Shown here one piece after another: positions 1 to 8,214 of a stretch of 59,160 nt of DNA. The translations under genes and the position numbers were made by a program. The notes beneath the pieces were generated by a model. It saw nothing but the letters and a program-made list of their open reading frames with translations. It searched no databases and was not told the origin of the DNA. The DNA is taken from contig JAUMVG010000011.1 of NCBI GenBank assembly GCA_030530315.1, positions 2,814 through 61,973 on the forward strand. Direction: 5' to 3'. Every line of letters begins with the position of its first letter. Position 1 is the stretch's first letter. Origin of the DNA: Clostridia bacterium. GTDB taxonomy: Bacteria; Bacillota; Clostridia; Christensenellales; Aristaeellaceae.

Positions 1-1
1 C

Positions 2-27
2 AACTCTAAACTCTGAACTCTAAAAAA
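2..27. repeat. Short AACTCTA heptad repeat
   Basis: Three consecutive copies of a 7-bp unit close to AACTCTA/AACTCTG lie at the very start of the window, just upstream of the yceD promoter. A similar run of AACTCT-type heptads occurs at about 53126-53148 upstream of pepT. The function is unknown. It could be the end of a small intergenic repeat element that lies mostly outside the window. Confidence 0.5.
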
Positions 28-32
28 TTAAC

Positions 33-61
33 TTGCTATTCGCCGCGCAAGCGTATATAAT
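33..61 (+). promoter_or_regulatory. Sigma-A promoter of yceD-rpmF
   Basis: A -35 box TTGCTA (33-38) and a perfect -10 box TATAAT (56-61) are separated by 17 bp, 24 bp upstream of the yceD start codon. Confidence 0.7.
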
Positions 62-84
62 AGCAAAGGTTAGGGGGTATTGGG

Positions 85-597
85 TTGGCATTGGATGTCA
101 GCAAGGCGCTGAAAAATCCCGGGCAGGTCTATCCCTTCACGGCAACCGTCGCGCTGCCGGAGATGGAAGTGCTCAGCGATCCCGTCCGCTTCGAGGACGT
201 TCGGGTCGAGGGCGAGTTCTTCTGCACCGGAGATCACCGGATCAGCCTGCAGGCCGACGCCGAGGCGACGGCGCATTCCCGCTGTTCCCGCTGCCTGGAG
301 CCCGTGGAGGTTCCCGTGCGCGCGCAGATCGACGCCCTGTACGCCAAAGAGCCTGACCCCGAAGACCCCGATCTCTACAGCTTCGAAGCCAACGCGCTGG
401 AGCTGGAGGACGCCGTCAGGGACGCCCTGCTGCTGGCGCTTCCCCTGCAGTTCTTCTGTAAGCCGGACTGCAAGGGCCTGTGCCCGGTATGCGGCGTCAA
501 CCTGAACCGGGAAACCTGCACATGCCAGGAGGGCAACGTTACTACCGGCCCCTTTTCGGCATTGAAGTCAATTGTGCTAAATGATGAGGAGGTGTAA
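85..597 (+). CDS. yceD: YceD/DUF177 family protein
   Basis: This 170-aa protein belongs to the DUF177 (YceD) family, which is almost always encoded directly upstream of ribosomal protein L32 and has been linked to 23S rRNA accumulation in other organisms. The start is TTG at 85, placed 7 nt after an AGGGGG ribosome-binding site; no ATG fits. Cysteines form CxxC pairs at about residues 67-70 (CSRC) and in a C-terminal cluster at residues 125-147 (CKPDC, CPVC, CTC), suggesting a zinc site. An acidic segment lies near residues 88-96. The stop codon is followed after 2 nt by rpmF, so the two are co-transcribed. Confidence 0.9.
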   Translation: MALDVSKALKNPGQVYPFTATVALPEMEVLSDPVRFEDVRVEGEFFCTGDHRISLQADAEATAHSRCSRCLEPVEVPVRAQIDALYAKEPDPEDPDLYSFEANALELEDAVRDALLLALPLQFFCKPDCKGLCPVCGVNLNRETCTCQEGNVTTGPFSALKSIVLNDEEV

Positions 598-599
598 CA

Positions 600-788
600 A
601 TGGCCACTCCCAAGGGAAAAGTCTCCAAAGCCAGAAGAAATTCTCGCCGCAGCGCTCATTGGAAGCTGTCCGCGCCGGGCATCGTGAAGTGCCCCCGCTG
701 CGCCAAGATGAAGCTGAGCCACCGCGTGTGCAAGTTCTGCGGTTATTATGACGGCCAGGAGATCATCAAGGTTGAAGCCGCGAAGTAA
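600..788 (+). CDS. rpmF: 50S ribosomal protein L32
   Basis: A 62-aa protein with the typical L32 start MATPKGKVSKARRNSRRS and a zinc-ribbon pair CPRC...CKFC at residues 32-35 and 45-48. L32 is a structural protein of the large ribosomal subunit. The ribosome-binding site (AGGAGGTG) lies at the end of yceD. The zinc-binding form is intact. In many Firmicutes plsX and fatty-acid genes follow rpmF; here a strong terminator follows and the next genes are unrelated. Confidence 0.98.
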   Translation: MATPKGKVSKARRNSRRSAHWKLSAPGIVKCPRCAKMKLSHRVCKFCGYYDGQEIIKVEAAK

Positions 789-806
789 TTCGCGCCGAGC
801 CCAAAG

Positions 807-836
807 CCCGTCCGGCACTGCCGGGCGGGTTTTTTG
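807..836 (+). terminator. Rho-independent terminator of yceD-rpmF
   Basis: An 11-bp stem CCCGTCCGGCA/TGCCGGGCGGG (one G-T pair) with a minimal loop is followed by six T residues. Confidence 0.9.
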
Positions 837-921
837 CGGCTTATGAACGCATTTTCACTTGCCTGAACCCGCCCGGTATGGTATGATGAATCCAGAATTC
901 CCTTTGAAAGAGGTGGCCATG

Positions 922-1278
922 ATGAAGCTGAACACCATCACCATCGCCGTGACCGACATGGAGCGCACCATCGCCTTCTACCGGGCGATAGCCCAGCTGA
1001 AGGTCATCCGGCGCTTCAACCCCGGCCAGGGAGAGATCGCCTTCATGGCCGACCGGGAGGGCGACACCGCCCTGGAGTTTATCCAGCGGCCCGAGCTGGA
1101 GCCGGTGCGGGCCACGGGCCTGACGCTGCGCTTCCAGACCCGGGGCGCGCTCGAGGCCCTGCGGGAGCAGGCCTTCGCCATGGGCTACGCCCCCTCCCCC
1201 ATCCAATCCCAGCCGCCCAAGCCCGTCCACTTCACGGTGACGGACCCCAACGGGCTGCGCGTGGAATTCTCCAAGTAA
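922..1278 (+). CDS. VOC/glyoxalase-family protein
   Basis: A small (118-aa) single-domain vicinal-oxygen-chelate protein. It begins KLNTITIAVTDMERTIAFYRAI, the typical first beta-alpha unit of glyoxalase/bleomycin-resistance folds, and ends with FTVTDPNGLRVEFSK, the typical last strand pair with the metal-ligand glutamate in VEF. The ribosome-binding site AAGAGGTGG lies about 6-8 nt before this ATG; the adjacent ATG at 919 is an equally possible start. Substrate cannot be inferred. The next gene starts 21 nt downstream, so the two probably form an operon. Confidence 0.85.
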   Translation: MKLNTITIAVTDMERTIAFYRAIAQLKVIRRFNPGQGEIAFMADREGDTALEFIQRPELEPVRATGLTLRFQTRGALEALREQAFAMGYAPSPIQSQPPKPVHFTVTDPNGLRVEFSK

Positions 1279-1299
1279 CCGCAGCGAGGTAACCCTTCC

Positions 1300-1992
1300 A
1301 TGTTTCAAGGCTTTTCACAGCAGACCGGCGACTTCCTCTGGAGCCTCGCCCTCAACAACGACCGGACCTGGTTCAAGGCAAACAAGCAGACCTTTGAGGA
1401 CGTGCTGAACCAGCCCTTTCGGGCCCTGGCCGCGGACACGCTGGAGCGGATGCAGGCCCTCTATCCGTCCCAGGACTTCCAGTCCCACGTCTCCCGCATC
1501 TACCGCGACGCCCGCCGCCTCTTCGGCAGGGGACCCTTCAAGGACCATCTCTGGTTCACCGTCCACAGCGGCGACCGCCACGCGGTGGGCCCCATGTTCT
1601 GGTTTGAGGTGGACCGCGTGTCCTGGTCCTACGGCATGGGCATCTGGGACGACTCCACGGACGTGCCTGCTGCCTTCCGCGCCGCGGTGGACGCCGATCC
1701 CGCCCGCTTCGAGGCGCTGGTGCGGGATATCGCCAGCTACGGCCCCTACAAGCTGTGGGGACCGGAGTACAAGCGGCCCAAGGGCGACCGGGGCGAGCTG
1801 CTGAACCCCTGGTACAACCGCAAGCACTTCAGCGTCGGCTACGAGCACGGCTACGGCGGCCCGCTGTTCGACGAGACCCTGCCGGATGTCCTCGTCCGGG
1901 ACTTCCAGCGGCTGATGCCCATGTACCACTTCCTGAAGGAGGTCTACAACGCCGTGCTGATCGAGCGCGCAGGCCGCCAGGGCAAGGGGTGA
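1300..1992 (+). CDS. DUF2461 family protein
   Basis: A 230-aa protein matching the DUF2461 (TIGR02453) family: N-terminal FSQQTGDFLWSLALNNDRTWFKANK, a central IYRDARRLFGRGPFKDHLWF segment, and the conserved GMGIWD region. Family members have no established biochemical role. It follows the VOC gene closely and is probably co-transcribed with it. Length is normal for the family. Confidence 0.85.
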   Translation: MFQGFSQQTGDFLWSLALNNDRTWFKANKQTFEDVLNQPFRALAADTLERMQALYPSQDFQSHVSRIYRDARRLFGRGPFKDHLWFTVHSGDRHAVGPMFWFEVDRVSWSYGMGIWDDSTDVPAAFRAAVDADPARFEALVRDIASYGPYKLWGPEYKRPKGDRGELLNPWYNRKHFSVGYEHGYGGPLFDETLPDVLVRDFQRLMPMYHFLKEVYNAVLIERAGRQGKG

Positions 1993-2030
1993 ACAAGAGA
2001 ACAGACTGGAGGCCGCTGAAAGAGCCCCGG

Positions 2031-2290
2031 CGAAAGAACAAATATGTTATATTTGTTCTTTCGGTTTTCAGTGAAACTGAAAACTGGAAATCCTTTAGGA
2101 TTTCCACCTCGCAAGGCAAGGCGGCAAGCCTGCAAAAAAGGGAGCTTACCCGGTCGTAAGTGACCGCATTTTGCAGGCGCAGCCAACACAGCAAGCAAGA
2201 ATCTCTGCCTGTCCCTTTTCGTCGGCAGAGATTCTTGCGTTTGCGGGCTTTGTCAGCGGTCTGAGGCGCGGAACGCCATCGGTATTCCGC
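2031..2290. repeat. Hairpin-dense intergenic element
   Basis: No gene is visible between 1993 and 2318. Instead there are consecutive inverted repeats: 2031-2045/2049-2063 (15 bp perfect), 2064-2072/2076-2084 (9 bp), 2085-2094/2097-2106 (10 bp, TGGAAATCCT arms), 2128-2137/2169-2178 (10 bp, with an inner GGTC/GACC stem) and 2195-2209/2224-2238 (15 bp perfect), plus GCGGAA/TTCCGC at 2268-2290. The first may end DUF2461 transcription, but the array is longer than a terminator needs. A GGAAATCC/GGATTTCC-type arm also occurs in the element at 21835-21998. Confidence 0.75.
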
Positions 2291-2318
2291 ACCTGCGCTG
2301 TTTCCGTGAAGAGCCCCT

Positions 2319-3110
2319 CTATTGCCCCTTCAAGCCCGCTTGAAACTCCCACTGGCCGAGAAAGCCGGTGATCTGGGCGCAGCGGGCCATGCCGGAGAGG
2401 GCCGCGCCGGATTCCGAGCCGCTGTCCGCGAGGGTCTGCTGCATGGCCGCCAGCGACCGAAGCTGCTCCGCCAGCGCGGCGCAGAGCCGGTTCTCGCCGG
2501 GGAGGTTCTCCAGCGCCCCGGCGGCCTGCCCGGCTTCGGTGGCCGCCACGGCGCAGAGCGTGCGCGCCGCGTCCCCGCCGAGCTCGCCCCGGTCCAGCTG
2601 CAGGGCTATCTGCCCCAGCTGCCGCGCCTGCTCCCGCAGGGTGGCGTCCGCTCCGGCGATGGCCTCGATCTGGGTCTCGGAAGCGGTGACCCGAAGCCGC
2701 AGGCCGTCCGCCTCCAGATGAATCACCCCAGCCTCGAGCCCCGCCTCCCCGGAGAGCCTCCCGGCGATGCGCTCGGCCTCGCCTTCGGAGTCATACACCG
2801 CGCCCAGCACCTGCCAGGCGTCCTCCAGCTGGGCCACGCAGCCCGCAGCGCCCCGGGCGCTATAGGCGGCGGCCTGGAGCCGGGCCTCCTCTGGGGTATC
2901 GCATCGGGCCATGGTCACGCACCAGCCCTCCAGCGGCGGCAGCTCGATCTCGCTGGTCACCCTCGGCGCGGCGGAAACGCTCTCCACCACGTCCGGCCTG
3001 GCCGCGCTCAGAGTCAGCACGTACACCACCAGCATGGTCACGCACAGGGCCACGGCCCAGGCCAGCGCCGTGGGCCGCTCCCGCCGCACCCGTACCCGCG
3101 TCACACTCAA
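2319..3110 (-). CDS. Single-pass membrane protein with SPOR-like domain
   Basis: A 263-aa protein with a short basic N-terminus (SVTRVRVRRERPTALAW), one transmembrane segment at about residues 14-36, and an extracytoplasmic region. Residues about 60-125 (WCVTMARCDTPEEARLQAAAYSARG...) resemble a SPOR domain, a peptidoglycan-binding fold common in sporulation and division proteins. The rest is alanine-rich helix. I chose TTG at 3110 because GGGGAGGTG lies 6 nt upstream; the in-frame ATG at 3128 has no good ribosome-binding site and lies before that SD. It follows the ABC exporter genes on the same strand and may be co-transcribed. SPOR assignment is from pattern only. Confidence 0.7.
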   Translation of the reverse strand: MSVTRVRVRRERPTALAWAVALCVTMLVVYVLTLSAARPDVVESVSAAPRVTSEIELPPLEGWCVTMARCDTPEEARLQAAAYSARGAAGCVAQLEDAWQVLGAVYDSEGEAERIAGRLSGEAGLEAGVIHLEADGLRLRVTASETQIEAIAGADATLREQARQLGQIALQLDRGELGGDAARTLCAVAATEAGQAAGALENLPGENRLCAALAEQLRSLAAMQQTLADSGSESGAALSGMARCAQITGFLGQWEFQAGLKGQ

Positions 3111-3165
3111 GGCGGCACCTCCCCGCATTGCTCTCGAAAAAGCGTATGCGCAGAGGTGCCGCCTT
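3109..3165 (-). promoter_or_regulatory. Hairpin able to mask the ribosome-binding site
   Basis: In the minus-strand transcript, AAGGCGGCACCTC (3153-3165) is a perfect 13-nt complement of GAGGTGCCGCCTT (3109-3121). The latter contains the Shine-Dalgarno core and reaches the TTG start codon at 3110. The loop is 31 nt. No U-run follows, so it does not look like a terminator; pairing would block translation start. Confidence 0.6.
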
Positions 3166-3223
3166 TATGTGGAAATCCCCGGCTATTCTCAAGATGCCGG
3201 CAAGGACCGACGCGCGCGCCTTC

Positions 3224-5044
3224 TCACCCTTCCGCCGCGGCGAACTGGCTGTTGTACAGCTCCGCGTAGAACCCGTTCTTCGCCAGCAGCGTCCGGTGGT
3301 CGCCCTGCTCCACGATGCGGCCGTCCCGCATCACCAGGATCACGTCGGCCTCCCGGATGGTGGACAGCCGGTGGGCCACCACGAAGCTGGTGCGGCCCTT
3401 CATCATCCGGGCGAAGGCGGACTGGATCCGCAGCTCCGTGCGGGTGTCGATGGAGGAGGTCGCCTCATCCAGGATCAGCATCGGCGGCAGCCAGAGCGCC
3501 TCCTCCCCCTCCCCGGACGCCTGGTCGCCGGAGAGCATCACCCGGCTGATGCACAGCAGCTGCTTCTGCCCCTGGGACAGCTGGCCGCCATCCTCGCCGA
3601 TCACGGTGTCGTAGCCCTCCGGCAGCCGCAGTATGAAGGCATGGGCGTGGGCCGCCTTCGCCGCGGCCACGACCTCCGCCTCCGTCGCGCCAGGCCGCCC
3701 CATGGCGATGTTCTCCCGCACGGTGCCCCGCTTGAGCCAGGTCTCCTGCAGCACCATGCCGTAGGCCGCCCGCAGGCTCCTCCGGGGAATCCGGCGGATG
3801 TCCCGCCCCTCCACCGATATGCTGCCCGCGTCCACGTCGTAGAAGCGCATCAGCAGGTTGATCAGTGTGGTCTTTCCACAGCCCGTGGGGCCCACGATGG
3901 CCACCCGCTGGCCGGGGCGCACCGACAGGTTGAAATGCTCGATCAGCTTCCTGTCCGGGCTGTAGGAGAAGCACACGTCCCGCCATGCCACCTGCCCGCG
4001 CACCGCCTCCAGCGGCGCGGCATCCGGGGCGTCCGGCGCCTGGGCGGGGGCCTCGATCAGCTCGAACAGCCGCGCCGCGCAGGCGATGGCGTTCTGCAGC
4101 TCCGTCACCACGCCGGAGATCTCGTTGAAGGGCTTGGTGTACTGGTTGGCGTAGCTCAGGAAGGCCGTCAGCATGCCCACGGTCATGGCGCTGCCGGGGG
4201 CCAGGGCCACCAGCGCGCCGCTCAGCGCCACCAGGGCGTACACCACCGAGTTGACGAACCGGGTGGCCGGGTTCGTGATCGAGGAGAAGAACGTGGCCTT
4301 CAGCGAGCAGTCCCGCAGGCGCTCGTTGATCTCGTCGAAGCGCTCCGTCTCCGCCGACTCCCGGCCATAGGCCTGCACCACCTTCAGATTGCCGATGCGC
4401 TCGTCGATGAAGCCGGTCTGTTCGCCCCGGGTCTGGGACTGCTGCCGGAACAGCGCGTAGGTGCGCTTGGCGATGAACCGCGCCACGAACAGCGACAGCG
4501 GCGTCACTGCCACCACCACCAGCGTGATCAGCGGATTCTGGGTGAACATGAAGCCCAGCGTGAACAGGATCGTCAGCACGCCGGAAAACAGCTGGGTGAA
4601 GCCCATCAGCAGGCCGTCGGCAAACTGGTCCGCGTCGGCGATCACCCGGCTGACGGTCTCCCCGTGGGGATGCGCGTCGATGTAGCTCAGGGGCAGCACC
4701 TGGATGTGGGCCAGCGCCTCCTCCCGCAGGTCCCGCACCACGTCGAAGGTGATGCGGTTGTTGGTCACGTTCATGATCCACTGGCCCAGGGCCGTCAGCG
4801 CCACGCACAGTCCGATGCGCCAAAGCAGCGGCCAGATGATCTCAAACCGCACCGCGCCCGCGCCGATGATGCCGTCGATGGCGCGGCCCACCAGCACCGG
4901 CACGGCCAGCGTCAGCAGCACCGTAGCCGCCGACAGCACGAGGGACAGCAGCACCAGCCACCGGTAGCGGCCGATGTGGTCGAGCACCTTCTTCAGCGTC
5001 GCCAGCTGGCCTCTGGGGGAAGCATTCCGCCCTTTGCGCGTCAT
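3224..5044 (-). CDS. ABC exporter half-transporter, canonical ATPase subunit
   Basis: A 606-aa type IV ABC exporter half (MdlB/multidrug-exporter-like): an N-terminal six-helix membrane domain (about residues 25-330) followed by an ATPase domain with Walker A GPTGCGKTT, signature LSQGQ and Walker B LILDEATSSID. The catalytic glutamate is present. Its ATG overlaps the stop of the upstream half-transporter by 4 nt (ATGA), so the two are translated together and should form a heterodimer. A 24-residue loop before Walker B (SGDQASGEGEEALWLPP) is unusual for the family. Substrate is unknown. Confidence 0.93.
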   Translation of the reverse strand: MTRKGRNASPRGQLATLKKVLDHIGRYRWLVLLSLVLSAATVLLTLAVPVLVGRAIDGIIGAGAVRFEIIWPLLWRIGLCVALTALGQWIMNVTNNRITFDVVRDLREEALAHIQVLPLSYIDAHPHGETVSRVIADADQFADGLLMGFTQLFSGVLTILFTLGFMFTQNPLITLVVVAVTPLSLFVARFIAKRTYALFRQQSQTRGEQTGFIDERIGNLKVVQAYGRESAETERFDEINERLRDCSLKATFFSSITNPATRFVNSVVYALVALSGALVALAPGSAMTVGMLTAFLSYANQYTKPFNEISGVVTELQNAIACAARLFELIEAPAQAPDAPDAAPLEAVRGQVAWRDVCFSYSPDRKLIEHFNLSVRPGQRVAIVGPTGCGKTTLINLLMRFYDVDAGSISVEGRDIRRIPRRSLRAAYGMVLQETWLKRGTVRENIAMGRPGATEAEVVAAAKAAHAHAFILRLPEGYDTVIGEDGGQLSQGQKQLLCISRVMLSGDQASGEGEEALWLPPMLILDEATSSIDTRTELRIQSAFARMMKGRTSFVVAHRLSTIREADVILVMRDGRIVEQGDHRTLLAKNGFYAELYNSQFAAAEG

Positions 5045-6759
5045 ACCGCCGCCCCCTTTCCGAACTGGGAGTCGTAGATCTCCCGGTAGACCGGGCAGTT
5101 CTCCAGCAGCTCGCCGTGGGTGCCCTTGCCCACCAGGCGGCCGTCGTCCAACACCAGGATCAGGTCCGCCCCCATGATGGAGGCCGTGCGCTGGGAGATG
5201 ATGAACACCGTGGGGCGGTAGTCCAGGCGGGCGATGGCCCGGCGCAGCCGCGCGTCCGTGGCCATGTCCAGCGCGGAGGCACTGTCGTCCAGGATCAGTA
5301 TCTCCGGCCTGCGCACCAGCGCCCGGGCGATGGTCAGGCGCTGCTTCTGGCCGCCGGACAGGTTGCCGCCGTTCTGGGACAGCTCGCCGTCCAGGCCGCC
5401 CTTGGCCTCCAGCACGTCCAGGGCCTGGGCTGCCTCGGCGGCGGCCAGCAGCTCCCCGTCGTCGGCATCCGGCTTGCCCCAGCGCAGGTTGTCCCGGATG
5501 CTGCCCTTGAACAGGGCCGCCTTCTGCATCACCACGCCGATCCTGTCCCTCAGTGCCGCCTGGGGCCAGTCCCGGACGTTCACGCCGTCCAGCAGCACCT
5601 CGCCCTCGGTGGCGTCGTAGAACCGGGGAATCAGCCGCGCCAGCGAGCTCTTTCCAGAGCCGGTGCCGCCGATGATGCCCACGGTCTGCCCCCGCAGGGC
5701 GGAAAAGTCGATGTCCACCAGCGCCGGACTGCCCGCGCCGGGGTAGGTCAGGGTCACGTGGCGGAACGCCACCGCCGGGGCAGAATCGTCCCGAATCCCG
5801 GCCATGGCCTCGGGGCTGGCCATCGAGCTCTCCAGCGCCAGCACGTCCGCCACGCGCTTCCAGCTGGCCCAGCCCTTGTTGATGGTGATGGTCAATGAGG
5901 CGAATTTCAACAGCTCCACCAGGATCTGGCTCATGTAGTTGTACAGCGCCACCACCTGGCCGGTGGACAGCGCGCCGATGTTCACCCGGATCGCCCCCTG
6001 CCGCACCAGCACGATCACCGCCGCGTTGATCAGCACATAGGTCACCGGGTTCAGCAGCGCCGACACCTTCCCCGCCCGCTTCTGCCGGGCGGTCAACTCC
6101 CGGTTCTTCGCCCGGAAGGCGGCAAACTCGGCGTCCTCCCGGCGGAAGGCGCGGATGACCCGCGCGCCGGCCAGGTTCTCCCGGGTCGCCCCCAGCACCG
6201 ACTCCAGCTGGCGCTGGACGCCCTGCATCATCGGGAGGCTCGCCGCCATGATGGCGTACACCACGCCGAACAGCACCGCGATCACCGCCGCGAAGATCAA
6301 TGCGCAGCGCGCGTCGATGGTGAAGGCCATCACCATCGCGCCCAGCACCACGAAGGGCGAGCGCAGCAACAGGCGCAGCGCCATGTTCACGCCCGTCTGG
6401 GCCTGGTTCACGTCGCTGGTCATCCGGGTGATCATGGCGGAGGTGCCCAGGCGGTCCACGTCCGGGAAGGACAGGGAGGCCAGCTTCGCAAACAGCGCGT
6501 GCCGCACGTCCGCGGCGAAGCCGGTGGCCGCCTTGGCCGCGAAGTACTGGGCCGTGATGGCCGCCGCCAGGCCCACCAGCGCCAGGGCGATCAGCAGGCC
6601 GCTCATCCGCCAGACGTGGGCCGGACTGCCGCCGCCAATGCCCGCATCGATGATGGAGGCCACCACCAGCGGCACCAGCAGGTCCAGCAGCGCCTCGAAC
6701 ATCTTGAACAGCGGTGCGCACACGCACTCCAGGCGGTATTTCTTCAGGTATTTCAGCAT
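5041..6759 (-). CDS. ABC exporter half-transporter, degenerate-site subunit
   Basis: A 572-aa ABC exporter half (MdlA-like) with six membrane helices and an ATPase domain: Walker A GGTGSGKSS, signature LSGGQKQR and Walker B ILILDDSASALD. The residue after the Walker B aspartate is Asp instead of Glu, so one ATP site of the heterodimer is expected to be weak, as in known heterodimeric exporters of the TM287/288 type. ATG at 6759 is preceded by AAAGGAGAG. It overlaps its partner by ATGA. A SPOR-like protein follows the pair downstream. Confidence 0.93.
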   Translation of the reverse strand: MLKYLKKYRLECVCAPLFKMFEALLDLLVPLVVASIIDAGIGGGSPAHVWRMSGLLIALALVGLAAAITAQYFAAKAATGFAADVRHALFAKLASLSFPDVDRLGTSAMITRMTSDVNQAQTGVNMALRLLLRSPFVVLGAMVMAFTIDARCALIFAAVIAVLFGVVYAIMAASLPMMQGVQRQLESVLGATRENLAGARVIRAFRREDAEFAAFRAKNRELTARQKRAGKVSALLNPVTYVLINAAVIVLVRQGAIRVNIGALSTGQVVALYNYMSQILVELLKFASLTITINKGWASWKRVADVLALESSMASPEAMAGIRDDSAPAVAFRHVTLTYPGAGSPALVDIDFSALRGQTVGIIGGTGSGKSSLARLIPRFYDATEGEVLLDGVNVRDWPQAALRDRIGVVMQKAALFKGSIRDNLRWGKPDADDGELLAAAEAAQALDVLEAKGGLDGELSQNGGNLSGGQKQRLTIARALVRRPEILILDDSASALDMATDARLRRAIARLDYRPTVFIISQRTASIMGADLILVLDDGRLVGKGTHGELLENCPVYREIYDSQFGKGAAV

Positions 6760-6844
6760 ACGCTCTCTCCTTTGGAAGGGATGCACAGCTCTATTATAGC
6801 TCAAACCGCGCCCCGCCCGCAACCTCGCCTTCCAGATATTCCCT

Positions 6845-6874
6845 TTGATTTTAGCCCGCCATGTATGGGATAAT
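6845..6874 (+). promoter_or_regulatory. Promoter of the DUF3810-like gene
   Basis: A -35 box TTGATT (6845-6850) and a -10 box GATAAT (6869-6874) are spaced by 18 bp, divergent from the ABC exporter operon and 36 bp before the start codon. Confidence 0.5.
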
Positions 6875-6910
6875 ATACGCATCACAAGGCAGGCACGGCG
6901 GAGGCGAGGC

Positions 6911-7864
6911 ATGATGAAGAACGGCAGGCGATACGGCGCGGGGCTCCTCGCGGGATTGCTCCTCCCCTATGCCCTCGCCTGCCGCTTCAGCGCGCCCTTT
7001 GCGGTCCTCGCCCTGCGCCGCCTCTCCCGGCCCGCCATGCTGGCCCTGCATCGCCTCACCGCCCGGGTCCCCTTTCCGGCGGCGGAGCTCGCCGGGCTCC
7101 TGCTGGCCACCGCGGCGCTGCTCCCGCTGGCAATGGCCGCCTGCCGCGCCGTCCTTCGAAGGAGCGCCGCCCCGCTGGCCCGATGGCTTCGAAGCGCGGC
7201 CTGTGTCGCGCTACCGCTGGCCGCGCTCCTGATCCTGCTGTGGCTGCCGCCCTGCGCCGCGACGCCGGAGGACCTGCCCGCCCCGTCCGAGGCCGAGCCC
7301 CTCGCCTGGCTGTGCGGCGAACTGATCGACGCGCTGAACGAGGCCCCGCTGCGCTTTTCCGCGCCGGACGCCATACTGCGCCGGGCCCCGGAGGCCGCCG
7401 GGATGCCGGAATGCGTCGTGAAATCCGCCCGATACCCGGAGTGGATGCGCGCCGTCCGCGTCTCCGGTCTGTTCGTGCCCCTCACCGGCGAGGCCCTGGT
7501 GGACGCCGGCGCGCCGACGTCCCTGCTGCCCTTTACCGCCGTCCACGAGCTGATGCACCTGGCAGGCGTCGCCGACGAAGGCGCGGCCAATATCGCCGCC
7601 TGGGAGCGCTGCCTGGCCGCCGGGGGCGAGTTCGCGGAGTCCGCCCGGCTGTGGGCCCTCCGCTGCGCCATGGGACAGCTGCGGCGGACAAACGCGGCCG
7701 CCTGGCAGCGCGCCCGGGACAAAATGAAAGACGGCCTTTCGACCGTCTTTCAACAGATCAACGGGGATGCCGCGCCGGCGTCCCCCGGTCAGGCGGCGCT
7801 GCGCCTGAGCCCCGGCGACTACGGGGCGCTGGTGGGCTACCTGGCCTCCCGGCCCTCGGCATAG
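6911..7864 (+). CDS. DUF3810-type membrane zinc-peptidase-like protein
   Basis: A 317-aa membrane protein. Three hydrophobic segments fall near residues 8-30, 55-80 and 95-115, followed by an extracytoplasmic part with TAVHELMHLAGVADEGAAN. The HExxH plus a downstream Glu (DEGAAN) is a metallopeptidase-type zinc site, and the arrangement matches the DUF3810 family. ATG at 6911 follows GAGGCGAGGC; the next codon is also ATG. Its 3' end overlaps the convergent HMA-domain gene by 28 bp. Substrate and role are unknown. Confidence 0.75.
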   Translation: MMKNGRRYGAGLLAGLLLPYALACRFSAPFAVLALRRLSRPAMLALHRLTARVPFPAAELAGLLLATAALLPLAMAACRAVLRRSAAPLARWLRSAACVALPLAALLILLWLPPCAATPEDLPAPSEAEPLAWLCGELIDALNEAPLRFSAPDAILRRAPEAAGMPECVVKSARYPEWMRAVRVSGLFVPLTGEALVDAGAPTSLLPFTAVHELMHLAGVADEGAANIAAWERCLAAGGEFAESARLWALRCAMGQLRRTNAAAWQRARDKMKDGLSTVFQQINGDAAPASPGQAALRLSPGDYGALVGYLASRPSA

Positions 7865-8214
7865 CCCGTCACGACGTAGCCCGTCTCCCGCACCGCGCGG
7901 CGCAGCGCCGCCTCGTCCGGGGGCTGCTTGCAGCGCACCCTGGCCCGGCAGCCGTCGATGCGCACCGTCGCCCAGGTGCCCTCCAGCCCGTTCAGGGCGT
8001 TCTCCACCCGGCGGGCGCAGTTCTCACAGGTCATGCCGCCGATGGTCATTTCCGCGCCGTAGGGATAGTGGGCGGGATTGCGGTCCGAAACGCCCCGGCG
8101 CTTCACCGTCTCGTGTTCGCCGCAGCAGGCGCCGCCCTTCCGCGCCCGGCGGACGGCATAGACCGCCGCCACCGCCGCCGCGACCGCCACCAATATAATG
8201 ATCAGCGCGTTCAC
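7837..8214 (-). CDS. Membrane-anchored heavy-metal-associated (HMA) domain protein
   Basis: A 125-aa protein with an N-terminal transmembrane helix (ALIIILVAVAAAVAAVYAV), a CCGEHE cysteine pair, and a C-terminal HMA domain beginning with the metal site GGMTCENCARRV. HMA domains bind soft or transition metals through the CxxC. The GTG start at 8214 overlaps the stop of the upstream FeoB-associated gene (GTGA), so it belongs to the feo operon. The metal may be iron or copper; family knowledge favours copper for MTCxxC, but the neighbourhood is ferrous-iron uptake. Confidence 0.85.
   Translation of the reverse strand: MNALIIILVAVAAAVAAVYAVRRARKGGACCGEHETVKRRGVSDRNPAHYPYGAEMTIGGMTCENCARRVENALNGLEGTWATVRIDGCRARVRCKQPPDEAALRRAVRETGYVVTGYAEGREAR

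Noticed and set aside
5045-6727. Extension of the first ABC half-transporter to an apparent 1167-aa protein
   Set aside because: The added N-terminal part is a frame-shifted shadow of the upstream half; the real start is ATG 5044 with ATGA overlap.
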